From Dictyobacter formicarum (lineage in GTDB: Bacteria > Chloroflexota > Ktedonobacteria > Ktedonobacterales > Ktedonobacteraceae): a DNA stretch of 64,000 nucleotides. Under the pieces are notes generated by a model. The model saw only the letters and a list, made by a program, of their open reading frames with translations. It made no database searches and was not told where the DNA came from. The stretch covers positions 1 through 64,000 of the forward strand of contig NZ_BNJJ01000006.1 in NCBI RefSeq assembly GCF_016587435.1, in the 5' to 3' direction. Positions 8,861-17,850 of this stretch are shown here, piece after piece. Within the stretch, counting starts at the first letter, position 1; each line of letters opens with the position of its first letter. The position numbers and the translations under genes are program-made.

Positions 8861-9607
8861 ATGCCAATAAATAATCGTGATCGTAAATTGCTTTGGGCAC
8901 GTGCTGGTGGAGCATGCTCTCTCTGTAAATGTCACCTTACCGCAGATGCCAAAGGCGGAGGCAGAGACGTAGTGCTTGGAGAAGAAGCCCACATTGTAAG
9001 CGAGGAACCAAATGGCCCACGGTTCCGTCCGATGCCCAAAAGCGAGGTTGACACCTATACCAACCTCATTCTCTTGTGCCCAGCAGATCATAAGATAGTC
9101 GATGAACAGATTAACTACTACACTGAGCAACACTTGCTGGAGCTAAAGCGTACGCATGAGCAATGGGTGAAAGAAAAAATCTCTCCAGCGACACCGGCGA
9201 TTAAAATCCGCGATCCAGAGGCAGACAAACCAATCATGCTCCAACGCATTGATACCGGCAAAGAACTCATGAATATTCTAGCGGGTACTCTTGCACTACA
9301 TCAGAACAATCCTGAACCTCGCTCCAGCGAAGAGGCGGGACGCATTGGCTCATTCTTCCAGAATACGACTGACTCTAGGGACGTATGGGACGATCTTGAA
9401 CCAAGCGGACACATACAAGCAGAGTTTTGGTTAAACGAAGAGATCACTCAACTGCATAAGGCAGGCTTCGTGGTGTACGGTGCACGAAGAAACCATATTG
9501 TCGAGGGAGGTGTTAAAGACCCCAAACCTTGGCCAGTAGCGTATTTGGTCATTTACAGAAGTGATGATGAAGATATAAAAGGCAACCCTACAGAGAAGTC
9601 AGTGTGA
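8861..9607 (+). CDS. HNH endonuclease with C-terminal unknown domain
   Basis: A 248-residue protein. The N-terminal 105 residues are an HNH module: ACSLCKC with Cys19 and Cys22, EEAHIVSEEPNGPRF with the catalytic His, YTNLILLCPADHKIVDEQ with the Asn and second His, and KRTHEQWV. This variant is often fused to sensor or effector domains in defence loci. Residues 150-248 form an unrecognised domain (WDDLEPSGHIQAEFW, GFVVYGARRNHIVEGG). The stop lies 9 bp before the AlbA_2 gene, so the two are very likely co-expressed. Inference: nuclease effector of a two-gene system. No strong ribosome site is seen; the ATG at 8861 is the best start. Confidence 0.8.
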   Translation: MPINNRDRKLLWARAGGACSLCKCHLTADAKGGGRDVVLGEEAHIVSEEPNGPRFRPMPKSEVDTYTNLILLCPADHKIVDEQINYYTEQHLLELKRTHEQWVKEKISPATPAIKIRDPEADKPIMLQRIDTGKELMNILAGTLALHQNNPEPRSSEEAGRIGSFFQNTTDSRDVWDDLEPSGHIQAEFWLNEEITQLHKAGFVVYGARRNHIVEGGVKDPKPWPVAYLVIYRSDDEDIKGNPTEKSV

Positions 9608-9616
9608 GAATGCATA

Positions 9617-10774
9617 ATGAATAACAGTTACAACGATCAAGAACTTGCAGCCCAGCTCCAGTTAGATTTGACTGAGGGCGAATCCTGGCACATAGAGTTT
9701 AAAGAGTATGACCATGCACGTTTGAACGATAAAATAGCAGACTCATGGAAAGATGACCTTTCAGATGAACTGGCAGCCTTTGGTTCTATTGGCGGAAAAA
9801 TTTATATAGGCATTAGTGACGATGGCACAGTAAAAGGGATTGGCGGCTCGCACCAAATATGGCAAGAGAAGCTATTTGAACGGGCAATGGGCAGAGTAAA
9901 ACCAAAGGTCAAGTGGAAATCCTATTACTTCACTGACCCTACCACCGGATCAAATCTTATCCGAATTGACGTATTTCAAGATGAACCGGTGTACTACATC
10001 ATGAAGCGTCCCTACATCCGTGAAGGTACGACCTCGCGACCTGCAGAACCAGAGGAAGTAAAAGCTCTCTTCAGGGAGTATTTTACAAACCGTGAGCCAA
10101 GTTTACCCACAGAGGATGCAAACAATGAGGCATCCGCGCTGGTCTCGTGGGTCACTGATGTGCTGATGAATATTCTGAGCAGCCTGAATTTATACGAGCA
10201 AAAGAGTGTAGACCCTCGTTTGGAACAGCTAAAAATAGAGTTGGAAAGGCACCGTGAGCTTATTAATGCCAACCTTAATAAAGTCAAAAGAGCATTTGGT
10301 GAACAATCGGAATATTACCAAGCGCTAGAAACCATATCCGGGGAAATTCTGGCTGCTTTGAATGTTCGGCTCTTTGCGGATGGTGGTAAGAGTTGGTCAG
10401 AATGGCTCGGCTATCTCAAAAAGGTCTACGATACAACTAGTGAATTGCTATCTACCGTTAAGGCGAACGTGTCTATAGCAATAAGTGGTCTTAATGAGCA
10501 AGAAGGAGATGTCAGAGATGCAACCGTTCGCTGGCTCCACTCGATTGACGACTTCAACATAAATAAGTTCACCTATGAAGCGAGCCAATATGTGCATATA
10601 CTTCTACGCTTACATTTCTTGCTTTGGCTTAGTAATGAACAACAAAAAGCAAGCCATTATAAAGAAATTACTGATGAGATCGAAAGGCTAAGTTGGGCAA
10701 GGAGTAACGTTGATTATTGGGCTATTAGAGAAGCTATCCCTGATCTGATACGAAAGTTGAGCACAACTTCATAA
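9617..10774 (+). CDS. AlbA_2 (Schlafen-type) domain protein
   Basis: A 385-residue protein. Residues 15-150 form an AlbA_2 domain: GESWHIEFKEY near residue 20, LSDELAAFGSIGGKIYIGISDDGTVKGI (read in two parts) near 50-77, and YYIMKRPYIREGTTSRPAEPEEV near 130-150. The remaining 230 residues are helical and have no family I recognise. Family knowledge: AlbA_2 domains bind nucleic acid, and the related Schlafen proteins include tRNA/RNA-cleaving restriction factors. Placed 9 bp after an HNH nuclease gene, it probably forms a two-protein nucleic-acid-targeting module. No helicase motifs were seen, unlike many bacterial AlbA_2 ATPases. Confidence 0.8.
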   Translation: MNNSYNDQELAAQLQLDLTEGESWHIEFKEYDHARLNDKIADSWKDDLSDELAAFGSIGGKIYIGISDDGTVKGIGGSHQIWQEKLFERAMGRVKPKVKWKSYYFTDPTTGSNLIRIDVFQDEPVYYIMKRPYIREGTTSRPAEPEEVKALFREYFTNREPSLPTEDANNEASALVSWVTDVLMNILSSLNLYEQKSVDPRLEQLKIELERHRELINANLNKVKRAFGEQSEYYQALETISGEILAALNVRLFADGGKSWSEWLGYLKKVYDTTSELLSTVKANVSIAISGLNEQEGDVRDATVRWLHSIDDFNINKFTYEASQYVHILLRLHFLLWLSNEQQKASHYKEITDEIERLSWARSNVDYWAIREAIPDLIRKLSTTS

Positions 10775-10898
10775 ATTTGCAACAAAGCCTGTAAGAGCCG
10801 TTATAAGGCACTTATTTTTAAAATCGCATCGCGCGCCTGTAGGAAGGGTTCTAGCGAGCAATTTATACAATTGTTCCCTGCTCTTCCTGCTTGCATAG

Positions 10899-11156
10899 CT
10901 AGGCAAACAGTTTATACCGATCCTTCTCTATTTCTTGAGCAGCAACAATATATCGCTCGACGTTCTTTCCCGCCCAGGCGTGCTTATATACTAAATTCTC
11001 TATCCCATTGCCAATCCGACTAAGCACTGCTTCGACATTCTTGCGTACCGCATACAGCTTCTTGAGAAAATCCAGGGTGCGTTCCCAGGCATCGACTGAA
11101 ACATACTTTAGCGAACCAGTTAGCCAAGTTATTTTTCGAGAGAGCAATGTTTGCAA
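10899..11156 (-). CDS. Small uncertain ORF
   Basis: An 85-residue minus-strand frame rich in Lys, Val and aromatic residues (ending VERYIVAAQEIEKDRYKLFA), in the gap after the AlbA_2 gene. No family recognised and no clear ribosome site. Its start overlaps the plus-strand glycosidase remnant by 10 bp. It may be a genuine small gene, a remnant, or chance. The rest of 10775-10898 shows nothing. Confidence 0.2.
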   Translation of the reverse strand: MQTLLSRKITWLTGSLKYVSVDAWERTLDFLKKLYAVRKNVEAVLSRIGNGIENLVYKHAWAGKNVERYIVAAQEIEKDRYKLFA

Positions 11157-11520
11157 ACCCTAACAGGTCACCAATGCTACCACCCTCGCCTTCCTCAGAG
11201 CAAACCACCAATGTCCCGAATAGACAACTCTCTGGAACGGCAACTACCACCCACACCGACAACTCCATGCAAACCTTCACTTTAAGGTTCGAAGACTGGT
11301 GTACCAACGCCATCAGTTCGCTGCCCAATAGGAGTAGTGTTGCCGTCACCATGCCTTATCGCAACGGAACGGGAGGAACAGGACTCACACCAACCAACTA
11401 CATGTTCTATATGAGCACCACCCTGCAAGCAGGCTAAACCATTCAAAGCGTGACACTCCTGACCACGACAGGCTCGGGTGCCATCCACGTCTTGCCATTA
11501 GCGCTAAATGGAGGAGAAAA
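11147..11520 (+). pseudogene. Remnant of the C-terminal domain of a secreted glycoside hydrolase
   Basis: The frame reads FTLRFEDWCTNAI, then VAVTMPYRNGTGGTG, then YMFYMSTTLQAG, a TAA at 11435-11437, and continues in the same frame as TIQSVTLLTTTGSGAIHVLPLALN. This order (FxDW, MPYRN, a Tyr/Phe strand, LQAGKT-SVTLP, IHVFA) is the typical C-terminal beta-sandwich of secreted bacterial glycosidases, as I recall the family. Here Lys of the usual AGKT has become a stop codon and no catalytic domain lies upstream. It is therefore a decayed tail, probably left by a deletion. The glycosidase family cannot be assigned. Confidence 0.6.
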
Positions 11521-11621
11521 ACGCCATTCATCAGGTTCAGGAAGTCCTCAAGTCCATTCCTTGAGAACTTCCTGAGCTTCGTTGGCGGCTTATACACAGG
11601 TATTGGTTGTCTAGTTGTCCT

Positions 11622-12170
11622 CTAGTTAGTTTTTTCATGGATGACATGGTTCAACGTCGCGAGAATCATCTCCGGAGGAACGCGATTCTTTGGAGGATAG
11701 AGCAGTGGTTCATACAGGACATGGACTTTATATTTTCGGAGTAAGCGCAGACTTCTCTTGAAGGCTGGATTGGTATCCAACCCGCCACCCGTTTTAAAAC
11801 AGGGAACGGCCACGATGGGTTTATTCAAACCCGTATACTCGCTGAGCAAACCCACAGCCAGCGTATCGCTAATCCCTAGCGCCCATTTATTGATGGTGTT
11901 AAAGGTGGCAGGAAACACGATAATAGCGTCTGCTCGCGGGAGTACGTCTGGCTCTTCCGGATTTTTGTATTCACTCCGCACAGGATATCCCGTGAGTTGT
12001 TCAAGTGCAGGCATATCAATAAAATTTCTGCCAGAGGGCGTCGTAATGACACACACGATCCATCCCGCTGATTGAGCACATCGTACCAGATCCAGGGTCA
12101 GAAACCCCGAAGAGCTGCCACAGGCAATCACATAGAGCACACGAGCGGAGGGCTGATCAGATGTATTCAT
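11622..12170 (-). CDS. Flavoprotein (HFCD/CoaC-like family)
   Basis: A 182-residue flavoprotein-like protein. Features in order: ARVLYVIACGSSSGFLTLDLV with the Gly/Ser-rich FMN phosphate loop near residue 18-23, CVITTPSGRNFID, then ADAIIVFPATFNTINKWALGISDTLAV (in two parts), the PATxNTxNKWAxGxxDTL motif of the family, and KPIVAVPCFKTG. It has the size of a single HFCD domain, related to the decarboxylase of coenzyme A synthesis (CoaC) and to lantibiotic decarboxylases (EpiD). This subgroup is usually of unknown substrate. The start codon overlaps the stop of the upstream regulator by 4 bp (ATGA), so it is translationally coupled and possibly controlled by or serving that regulator. Confidence 0.75.
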   Translation of the reverse strand: MNTSDQPSARVLYVIACGSSSGFLTLDLVRCAQSAGWIVCVITTPSGRNFIDMPALEQLTGYPVRSEYKNPEEPDVLPRADAIIVFPATFNTINKWALGISDTLAVGLLSEYTGLNKPIVAVPCFKTGGGLDTNPAFKRSLRLLRKYKVHVLYEPLLYPPKNRVPPEMILATLNHVIHEKTN

Positions 12171-13585
12171 AGCGCTCCTTGAAACTGGATAGAGGGCAAG
12201 ACACTTTCTATGTGCGCATCCAAGTTTTTCACATGGGTGGTATCCTTCCGTCGTTCTAACTGATGGCGATGCGCGAGGACGCGTTGAAAGACTCGCGCAG
12301 ATCGCGTTTGCTCAATGATCGTCAGAGCCTGTTCAGCATGCTTGCACGCTGCTTCCACTTCATCCATCTGAACAAACGTTGTTGCCAAGTCAACAAGCGT
12401 GATCGATTTCTTATGGATACGCTTTTCATCCATAGATGCGAGCCGTTCATTCAAAAATCTTTGTGCTTTGCGCGGCTCTTGCAGGCGTACATAACACGCC
12501 CCCTTATACCCAAGCAGGTGAGATTGCGTGAATGGGGAATACGATGGGTCAGCAAAGGTGTAGGAAACCTCACCAGATTGTCCTCGCTCTATCAATCGTT
12601 CGGATTGGTGTAACGCCCGCCGACAGCCGTCTTCATTTTTCAGACGCGCCTGTACTTCAGCCTCGACTGCCCACAACCAGGCAGTCACCACATCGGCAGC
12701 AGTGCCTGCTGCTTGAGTTCGGGCTTCTTGCAATAGCGGGAGTGCGTTCTCGGCATCGCCTCCATAGAGAGGAATAAAACTCTTTCGGCCAAGGATAACA
12801 GCGTGGAGCACCGCATGGTTGCATTCTTCCGATGCCTTCAACGCGACATCATAATAGCGCTCAGCTTCGGCATTGTTTCCCGCATTAAATAAAATATCAC
12901 CGATAAGCTGGCTGGTTTCGGCTGCGAGCCGGCACAACAAATGATTGGCATGTGCTGGAGGAGAAGACTCCAACAGCTGCGTAATGATTTCTAAGTGTCT
13001 GGATACATCCTGTAAAAGGAGCGTCGACTTTTGGGAGCGAATAAACCGTTGCCGATTATTTTTGGTGATCAACTCAAGATGCGCCAGCAGTGACAAATCG
13101 ATCCCTGTGGGTTTCTTCAACGCTCTAACCAACCTCGCAAGGATATCTGTGTCAGGTATGAGAGAAGAAGCGACAGTCGCTCCCAATGCCTGCTGCATAA
13201 ATTGCCGTCGTCGTACATCCAAGTGTCTACCCTCTTCTAACTCTCTCACTGCAGTCATGATACCGTGTGAAACAGCCTGTGAGATAAATGGAAGTACACC
13301 TTGCGTGTCAACATCTGGCATCAAAAGCGAACGCTCAGTGCATGCAGAGGGTATATTTTCTTGTTTGTTAGCATCAATGAACCCTAATTCTTCTGCCGAG
13401 AGGTCAAAAAGAGTGCACAGCTTTGCCTGATAGTATGGACTCGGACATCTCTCTCCTGTTTCCCAGCGACTGATCATGTCCTTACTAGTATCAATTTCCA
13501 GTCCGACCTTTTTCTGGGACCAGCCGCGCATCTCTCGCTGCATGCGGAGTTTTCCGTTCGGCTTCTTCTCCTTTGCTGCATGCAT
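12167..13585 (-). CDS. XRE-family regulator with TPR-like domain
   Basis: A 472-residue protein starting 9-10 bases after a GAGGAGGAG site. Residues 10-65 are a Cro/cI-type helix-turn-helix (LRMQREMRGWSQKKVGLEID, then SKDMISRWETGERCPSP). The remaining about 370 residues are helical repeats with tetratricopeptide character (AERYYDVALKASEEC, ACKHAEQALTIIEQT). This architecture is common in Chloroflexota and Actinomycetota regulators that sense a ligand or peptide through the TPR part. The gene ends inside the start of the flavoprotein gene, and the pair likely forms one transcription unit. Target genes and inducer are unknown. Confidence 0.8.
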   Translation of the reverse strand: MHAAKEKKPNGKLRMQREMRGWSQKKVGLEIDTSKDMISRWETGERCPSPYYQAKLCTLFDLSAEELGFIDANKQENIPSACTERSLLMPDVDTQGVLPFISQAVSHGIMTAVRELEEGRHLDVRRRQFMQQALGATVASSLIPDTDILARLVRALKKPTGIDLSLLAHLELITKNNRQRFIRSQKSTLLLQDVSRHLEIITQLLESSPPAHANHLLCRLAAETSQLIGDILFNAGNNAEAERYYDVALKASEECNHAVLHAVILGRKSFIPLYGGDAENALPLLQEARTQAAGTAADVVTAWLWAVEAEVQARLKNEDGCRRALHQSERLIERGQSGEVSYTFADPSYSPFTQSHLLGYKGACYVRLQEPRKAQRFLNERLASMDEKRIHKKSITLVDLATTFVQMDEVEAACKHAEQALTIIEQTRSARVFQRVLAHRHQLERRKDTTHVKNLDAHIESVLPSIQFQGAL

Positions 13586-13742
13586 GATCCATGCTCCTCC
13601 TCACAATGTGAATTTCACCATGAATTATAACATAGAACATACTATCTTATAAGTGGCATCTTTTGTCATAAAAACGACATATGATCCAGGCTTCAGTCAA
13701 GGTACCCTTATTCCCAAGCAATCTAGTGAGAAAGAGAAGGCT

Positions 13743-14015
13743 ATGAAAAGTGAAGTTGCGAGATTACTGCGTCAAATTGAGAGGAAATGCGAAATCCTCC
13801 AGTTCATGATGACTGATTTTCGGATGGCAGGAGCACACAACATCATCAGCCATAAATTTGAGGCTGCCGCAGAAAAGCAAGCTACACTTCTCCGTCAGTT
13901 TCTTTTTCCTGATGATCATCAGGGACCATTTCTATCAGATCGCCAATTTCAACTTCTAATGCCTGTGCGACTCTTCCTAATGTGTCCGTTGTCGCAGGAT
14001 CTAATGGATTCCTAA
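13743..14015 (+). CDS. Small conserved helical protein
   Basis: A 90-residue frame from the ATG at 13743. The first 50 residues (SEVARLLRQIERKCEILQFM, later AGAHNIISHKFEAAAEKQ) resemble the protein at 14565-14831 (DVARLLACIQDEYVAATRGL, later GTAQHQFINAKMERMERL). Shared features are xVARLLxxI, a short linker with A-H-x-I, and a second helix. Both belong to one small family of unknown function. The last 45 codons run opposite the end of the convergent XRE gene (13882-14121), so its true C-terminus is uncertain; it may be a truncated copy. Confidence 0.45.
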   Translation: MKSEVARLLRQIERKCEILQFMMTDFRMAGAHNIISHKFEAAAEKQATLLRQFLFPDDHQGPFLSDRQFQLLMPVRLFLMCPLSQDLMDS

Positions 14016-14121
14016 AATATCTCTTGATCGTTCTAAAACTCACATCAGCTTTTCTTGAGAGGCTCGACATATTATATCCCTTAGCCAGGGCAAGTTCCTT
14101 TACCTTCAATCGCGGTTTCAT
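13882..14121 (-). CDS. Small XRE-type DNA-binding protein
   Basis: A 79-residue protein that is almost only a helix-turn-helix: LKVKELALAKGYNMSSLSRK, DVSFRTIKRYFRNP, and TDTLGRVAQALEVEIGDLIE. This is the Cro/cI fold, with the recognition helix near residues 28-38. The acidic tail DDHQEKETDGEV is short. Size and fold suit a plasmid- or phage-type repressor or an antitoxin, but no toxin gene lies beside it. It converges on and overlaps the small helical gene by 134 bp. The promoter would lie in 14122-14250. Confidence 0.7.
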   Translation of the reverse strand: MKPRLKVKELALAKGYNMSSLSRKADVSFRTIKRYFRNPLDPATTDTLGRVAQALEVEIGDLIEMVPDDHQEKETDGEV

Positions 14122-14564
14122 ATGTGCTCCCGTAGTTTTTGATCATTGTATTCTGGGGATTAGGTTGACGAAATTACGCGCGTAATGTTAAACTCATGGT
14201 ACTGAACATAGGATACTGAACATATATGTACAATCTAAATTGCTTAATAAGCACACGATACATAGCAGATAGAAAAACGAGCCTAGAGATCTCTGTTTCT
14301 CGTGGTAGTCATCAGCTATTCAATAAACGATCGCAAGAAGCACATACCAACAAGATCTTGGCTCGAGTATGTTCAAGAAGGAGAGTAAAATGCGAACGTA
14401 AAAACCGTCGACGCGACCATCCTCTAACACAACACGCCTATTATAGACTCCATACATATCAACTGCATTTCTTATAAGGATGAAATGTAGACAGGATGTT
14501 ATGTCCATTTTCACCTGACCATAGATATATTCAGGTGAGAGCAGTATCTGTCAGGGGAAACAGT
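14122..14564. other. Non-coding stretch
   Basis: An AT-rich gap between two divergent genes. It should contain the promoters of the XRE gene (minus) and of the small protein at 14565 (plus). A CGCGCGTAAT-type dyad near 14174-14186 could be an operator, but this is weak. No supported gene. Confidence 0.4.
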
Positions 14565-14831
14565 ATGCAGCACTACTCTAGCGACGTTGCTCGTTTGCTA
14601 GCGTGTATCCAGGACGAATATGTGGCCGCCACGCGCGGCCTCTCAGGGATCGCCACCGGAACCGCGCAGCACCAGTTCATAAATGCAAAGATGGAGCGGA
14701 TGGAACGGCTTCATCAGGAATTGCGCACCCATGTCGGTGAACACGCCATAGCACTTCTCGCACAAACGCTGGATGCAGCCCCAGTTGATGCCCCCGTTCC
14801 TCTTGAGGAAGACGCGCCTCGGCCAGGATGA
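14565..14831 (+). CDS. Small conserved helical protein
   Basis: An 88-residue protein from the ATG at 14565, preceded by an AGGGGA ribosome site at 7-8 bases. It contains two long helices (DVARLLACIQDEYVAATRGL and HQFINAKMERMERLHQEL) and an acidic, Pro-rich tail. It is related to the protein at 13743-14015. I know this pattern as a recurring small hypothetical family in Ktedonobacteria-like genomes; the function is unknown. The neighbouring genes are regulators and a methyltransferase, with no obvious operon. Confidence 0.6.
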   Translation: MQHYSSDVARLLACIQDEYVAATRGLSGIATGTAQHQFINAKMERMERLHQELRTHVGEHAIALLAQTLDAAPVDAPVPLEEDAPRPG

Positions 14832-14937
14832 TGTACGCCACCCATGAGCAGGATTCGCGCTCATCGTTGACCCACCCGTACACCTGTCTTGAACATGCTT
14901 GAAACGCCACCGTAGCTTGCAGAAAAGGATAAGAATC

Positions 14938-15831
14938 ATGCCTATCTTTTCGTTCTTGACCAAAGAGAAACCGACCCACCAATCCAATTGCCCATCAGTT
15001 CCTACCTGTCCGGTCTCCTTTATGCGAGGCCGTCGTCATCGTGTAGATGTTCCCTATGCCTTGCCCAAGGATGAACGCGAGGAGGAACGTATTAATTTTC
15101 AACACTACACGCTCCACAAACTCCTGGGCGGACACTATCACGCTCCCATCGAACCAACGGTCGAGCGGATTCTGGATGTTGGAACAGGGACAGGCAAATG
15201 GGCTCATGACATCGCACGCCACTTTCCCCAGGCCCAGGTCTATGGTCTGGATCTTGAACAGCCTCTGGGTACGGGCCTGCCTCCACCCAGCAACTATCAT
15301 TTCGTCCAAGGAAATATCCTACATCCTCTACCCTTTCCTGGCAATCAGTTTGATTTTATTCATCAACGGCTCCTCGTCAGCGCGATCCCATCGGTCCGCT
15401 GGCCAGCCGTGCTGCAAGAGCTTGTTCGTGTCACGAAACCAGGAGGCTATATCGAGTTAGCCGAAGCGGGCAATAACTATCAACGGGTGGGAGCATCCAT
15501 GCATACCTTCCTGCAGTGGGGGCAGGTCGCCAGCATCAGGAAAGGCATTGATGTGAGCCTGATGCCATATCTGGGCGACTTGCTCGCCCACGTGAGCATG
15601 CACCGCATCCGAACCAAAACGTTCCAGCTTCCCGTGGGCTCCTGGGGCGGCAAAGAAGGAGATCTGTATGCCAGAGATCTGTATGCCGCCTTCCAGGGGC
15701 TCAAAAACTTTTACTGCTCCGTTGGGGAGGTCAACCCCGACGACTTCGATGCCATCCTGACAGACCTTCCCCAGGAATGGGAGTTCTGCCATACCACACA
15801 CGATTTCTATATCGCCTATGGGCAAAAATAG
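14938..15831 (+). CDS. Class I SAM-dependent methyltransferase
   Basis: A 297-residue protein from the ATG at 14938 (AAAAGGATAAG upstream). Motif I is ERILDVGTGTGKWAHDIA near residues 74-91, followed by QAQVYGLDLEQP with the acidic residue that binds the SAM ribose. Motif II/III region FDFIHQRLLVSAIP and ELVRVTKPGGYIELAE complete the Rossmann methyltransferase core. The C-terminal part could bind a small-molecule acceptor. The substrate is not predictable. The next gene starts 45 bp downstream in the same direction and may be cotranscribed. Confidence 0.85.
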   Translation: MPIFSFLTKEKPTHQSNCPSVPTCPVSFMRGRRHRVDVPYALPKDEREEERINFQHYTLHKLLGGHYHAPIEPTVERILDVGTGTGKWAHDIARHFPQAQVYGLDLEQPLGTGLPPPSNYHFVQGNILHPLPFPGNQFDFIHQRLLVSAIPSVRWPAVLQELVRVTKPGGYIELAEAGNNYQRVGASMHTFLQWGQVASIRKGIDVSLMPYLGDLLAHVSMHRIRTKTFQLPVGSWGGKEGDLYARDLYAAFQGLKNFYCSVGEVNPDDFDAILTDLPQEWEFCHTTHDFYIAYGQK

Positions 15832-15876
15832 CAGTCATGGATACATGTCGCGTCGACGAAAAAAACAGGAGAACCA

Positions 15877-16350
15877 ATGATGGAGCACACAAAAAACAAA
15901 ACAACGCTGGAGCAGTTGCGGATGCTCCAGCCATTTGATATTCCTACACTGGCGCAGCACGCAGGAGTTGGAACCGCCATCGTCTATCATGCGCTCCTGC
16001 GCAAACCCATTCATAAAGAGCATGCGGAACAGATTCTTGATGCACTCTCATATGACACAGGTCAGCGGCTTTCTCTTGACCAGGTGGATATCATCACCTG
16101 GGACGACTATCAGTTTCTCTGGATTATCCGAGCAAGTCCTGCCGAGCCTCACCAAACTCCAGAACCAGAGCAGGCCCACCTGCTCGATGAATACTGCTTT
16201 GTGTATGCACGCGACCAACGTCATGCATCTCAACTGGCACGTCACTGGCTCGACCAGCGACTCCATCTCACCCAGCACTTCTTCACGCCATGCCCCGAAG
16301 GCTTCACCGTTGGTGACATCACGGTTCCCGATCATCTCACCGCCCACTAA
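15877..16350 (+). CDS. Hypothetical protein with HTH-like N-terminus
   Basis: A 157-residue protein with an AGGAG ribosome site. Residues 14-55 (LRMLQPFDIPTLAQHAGVG, then AIVYHALLRKPIHKEHAEQI) look like a helix-turn-helix in which HAGVGTAIVYHAL would be the turn and recognition helix. The remaining 100 residues (WDDYQFLWIIRASP, YCFVYARDQRHASQLARHWL) match no family I know. It may act as a DNA-binding partner of the preceding methyltransferase gene, but this is inference only. Confidence 0.5.
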   Translation: MMEHTKNKTTLEQLRMLQPFDIPTLAQHAGVGTAIVYHALLRKPIHKEHAEQILDALSYDTGQRLSLDQVDIITWDDYQFLWIIRASPAEPHQTPEPEQAHLLDEYCFVYARDQRHASQLARHWLDQRLHLTQHFFTPCPEGFTVGDITVPDHLTAH

Positions 16351-16648
16351 AAAACACCAACTCTGAACGTTCTGGCTCGGCTCGTGTCTCTACAGCATTC
16401 AAATCGAAAGATATGTACTAAATAATAGAAAAGCCAGAACGTTCCATCAGCAGTGCCATAATCACTTTTTCACACCTACTATAGGATTTTCACAGATCAA
16501 TAGTGTCATTAGAGTGATGATGAGCAGTCAGAGAAGAGTTTTGATAGCCAAGCCTCGCTCACTTGCCTATAATAGCGATAGAAGAAACGCTCCTTTGCTA
16601 TCTATCACATAACCAAGGCATAATAAACATGTTCCCAGCCTGATACCA

Positions 16649-17539
16649 CTAAAAGGGAAAATCACCATCCTCTCCAACTAATTTGTGTCTTTCATCATCT
16701 GGGCCTGTTGGTATTAATCTCATTTTCAAGCAAAACAGATGGAGGTAGCGCTCACATTCAGCCTCTTGCAAACCAAAGTGCTTTTCAAGCGCAGAAATCA
16801 CCGAGGATCTTGTGGGATGAGTACGATTCCAACATACATCCCTCGACGCATTTGAGAGAGAAGCGTTTGTTTGTTCTTGAAGGTGCCCAAGAATCAGTAA
16901 AACAAGGAGTTTTGTTCTCATATCATCGTCGATATCGAGGTCAGTGAGAACATCCAAGGCATGATGTTTCCCTAATATATAAGCAAGTAAGCAGAGGTAA
17001 TCATCAAATAACTCAACATCACCAGGCGGCAATCTCTGTTCAATGGACTGCTGGTACATCCTGCACGCATACCTGAGAGCTTGCCTTACTATCACAACAA
17101 CGCGCGGATCCCGCCACTGACCAAAAACGTGCACAACACAACCATATTTATCCAGAATCCAAAAGTGATCTAAAGAAGCAAATTGCTCAGAAAGAAGATC
17201 AACTTGTAAGAGCTGAGACAGCACCGAAAAAGCAAGTTCACGATGATTATCCCACAAACTCCAAGCGCTCATAAACCGCTCTTCCAGTGAGCCATGGTGT
17301 AAGTAGAATCTGAGAAGAGGAAGTGCTTCCTCACTCTCGGTATATCCAATTGCAGCAAGCGCAATACGCTTCTCTCTCTCATCCTGTGTCTGAACAACGA
17401 TGCGCTGCAATGTTGGAACAGTCAACCTCCCCCAACGAGAAACCCAATGGCGAAACGATCGTTCGAGCTCATCATCCCCAGATGGACCAATTGTGTCGGC
17501 TCTGAATGCGAGCTCCATATATTCTCGTTCACTACGCAT
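16649..17539 (-). CDS. HEAT-like repeat protein of unknown function
   Basis: A 296-residue protein. Residues 30-100 contain paired helices with HEAT-like spacing (VPTLQRIVVQTQDEREKRIA, then LAAIGYTESEEALPLLRFYL). The rest stays helical and ends with a short acidic tail. No catalytic motif seen. HEAT-like repeats usually bind proteins; a partner cannot be named. It is isolated on the minus strand with 298 bp and 311 bp non-coding flanks. The flank 17540-17850 shows nothing further. Confidence 0.5.
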   Translation of the reverse strand: MRSEREYMELAFRADTIGPSGDDELERSFRHWVSRWGRLTVPTLQRIVVQTQDEREKRIALAAIGYTESEEALPLLRFYLHHGSLEERFMSAWSLWDNHRELAFSVLSQLLQVDLLSEQFASLDHFWILDKYGCVVHVFGQWRDPRVVVIVRQALRYACRMYQQSIEQRLPPGDVELFDDYLCLLAYILGKHHALDVLTDLDIDDDMRTKLLVLLILGHLQEQTNASLSNASRDVCWNRTHPTRSSVISALEKHFGLQEAECERYLHLFCLKMRLIPTGPDDERHKLVGEDGDFPF

Positions 17540-17850
17540 GACATATAACTCTCCCCTAGCAAGATCAGAGTACGCTTCATTCCTACAGGTTTAATCATAG
17601 CAATAAAGTATACGCTTCGTGTTGCAGTCATTTCTAGATATGCCACCAGAATAAAATAGCAACAAAATATGAAGATGGGTGAGATATCATAAGCTCAATC
17701 AAGAAAAACATATGATGGGAACAAATCAGCATGCATACCTAACCACCTCCATGCACATTAGGAGTCCAATTTACGTTTCATGCCCAGGATCAGCCGCGTT
17801 GTGCATCACATGGGTCGCAAGCAACCAGACACTATCAGGCTCACACGCAA

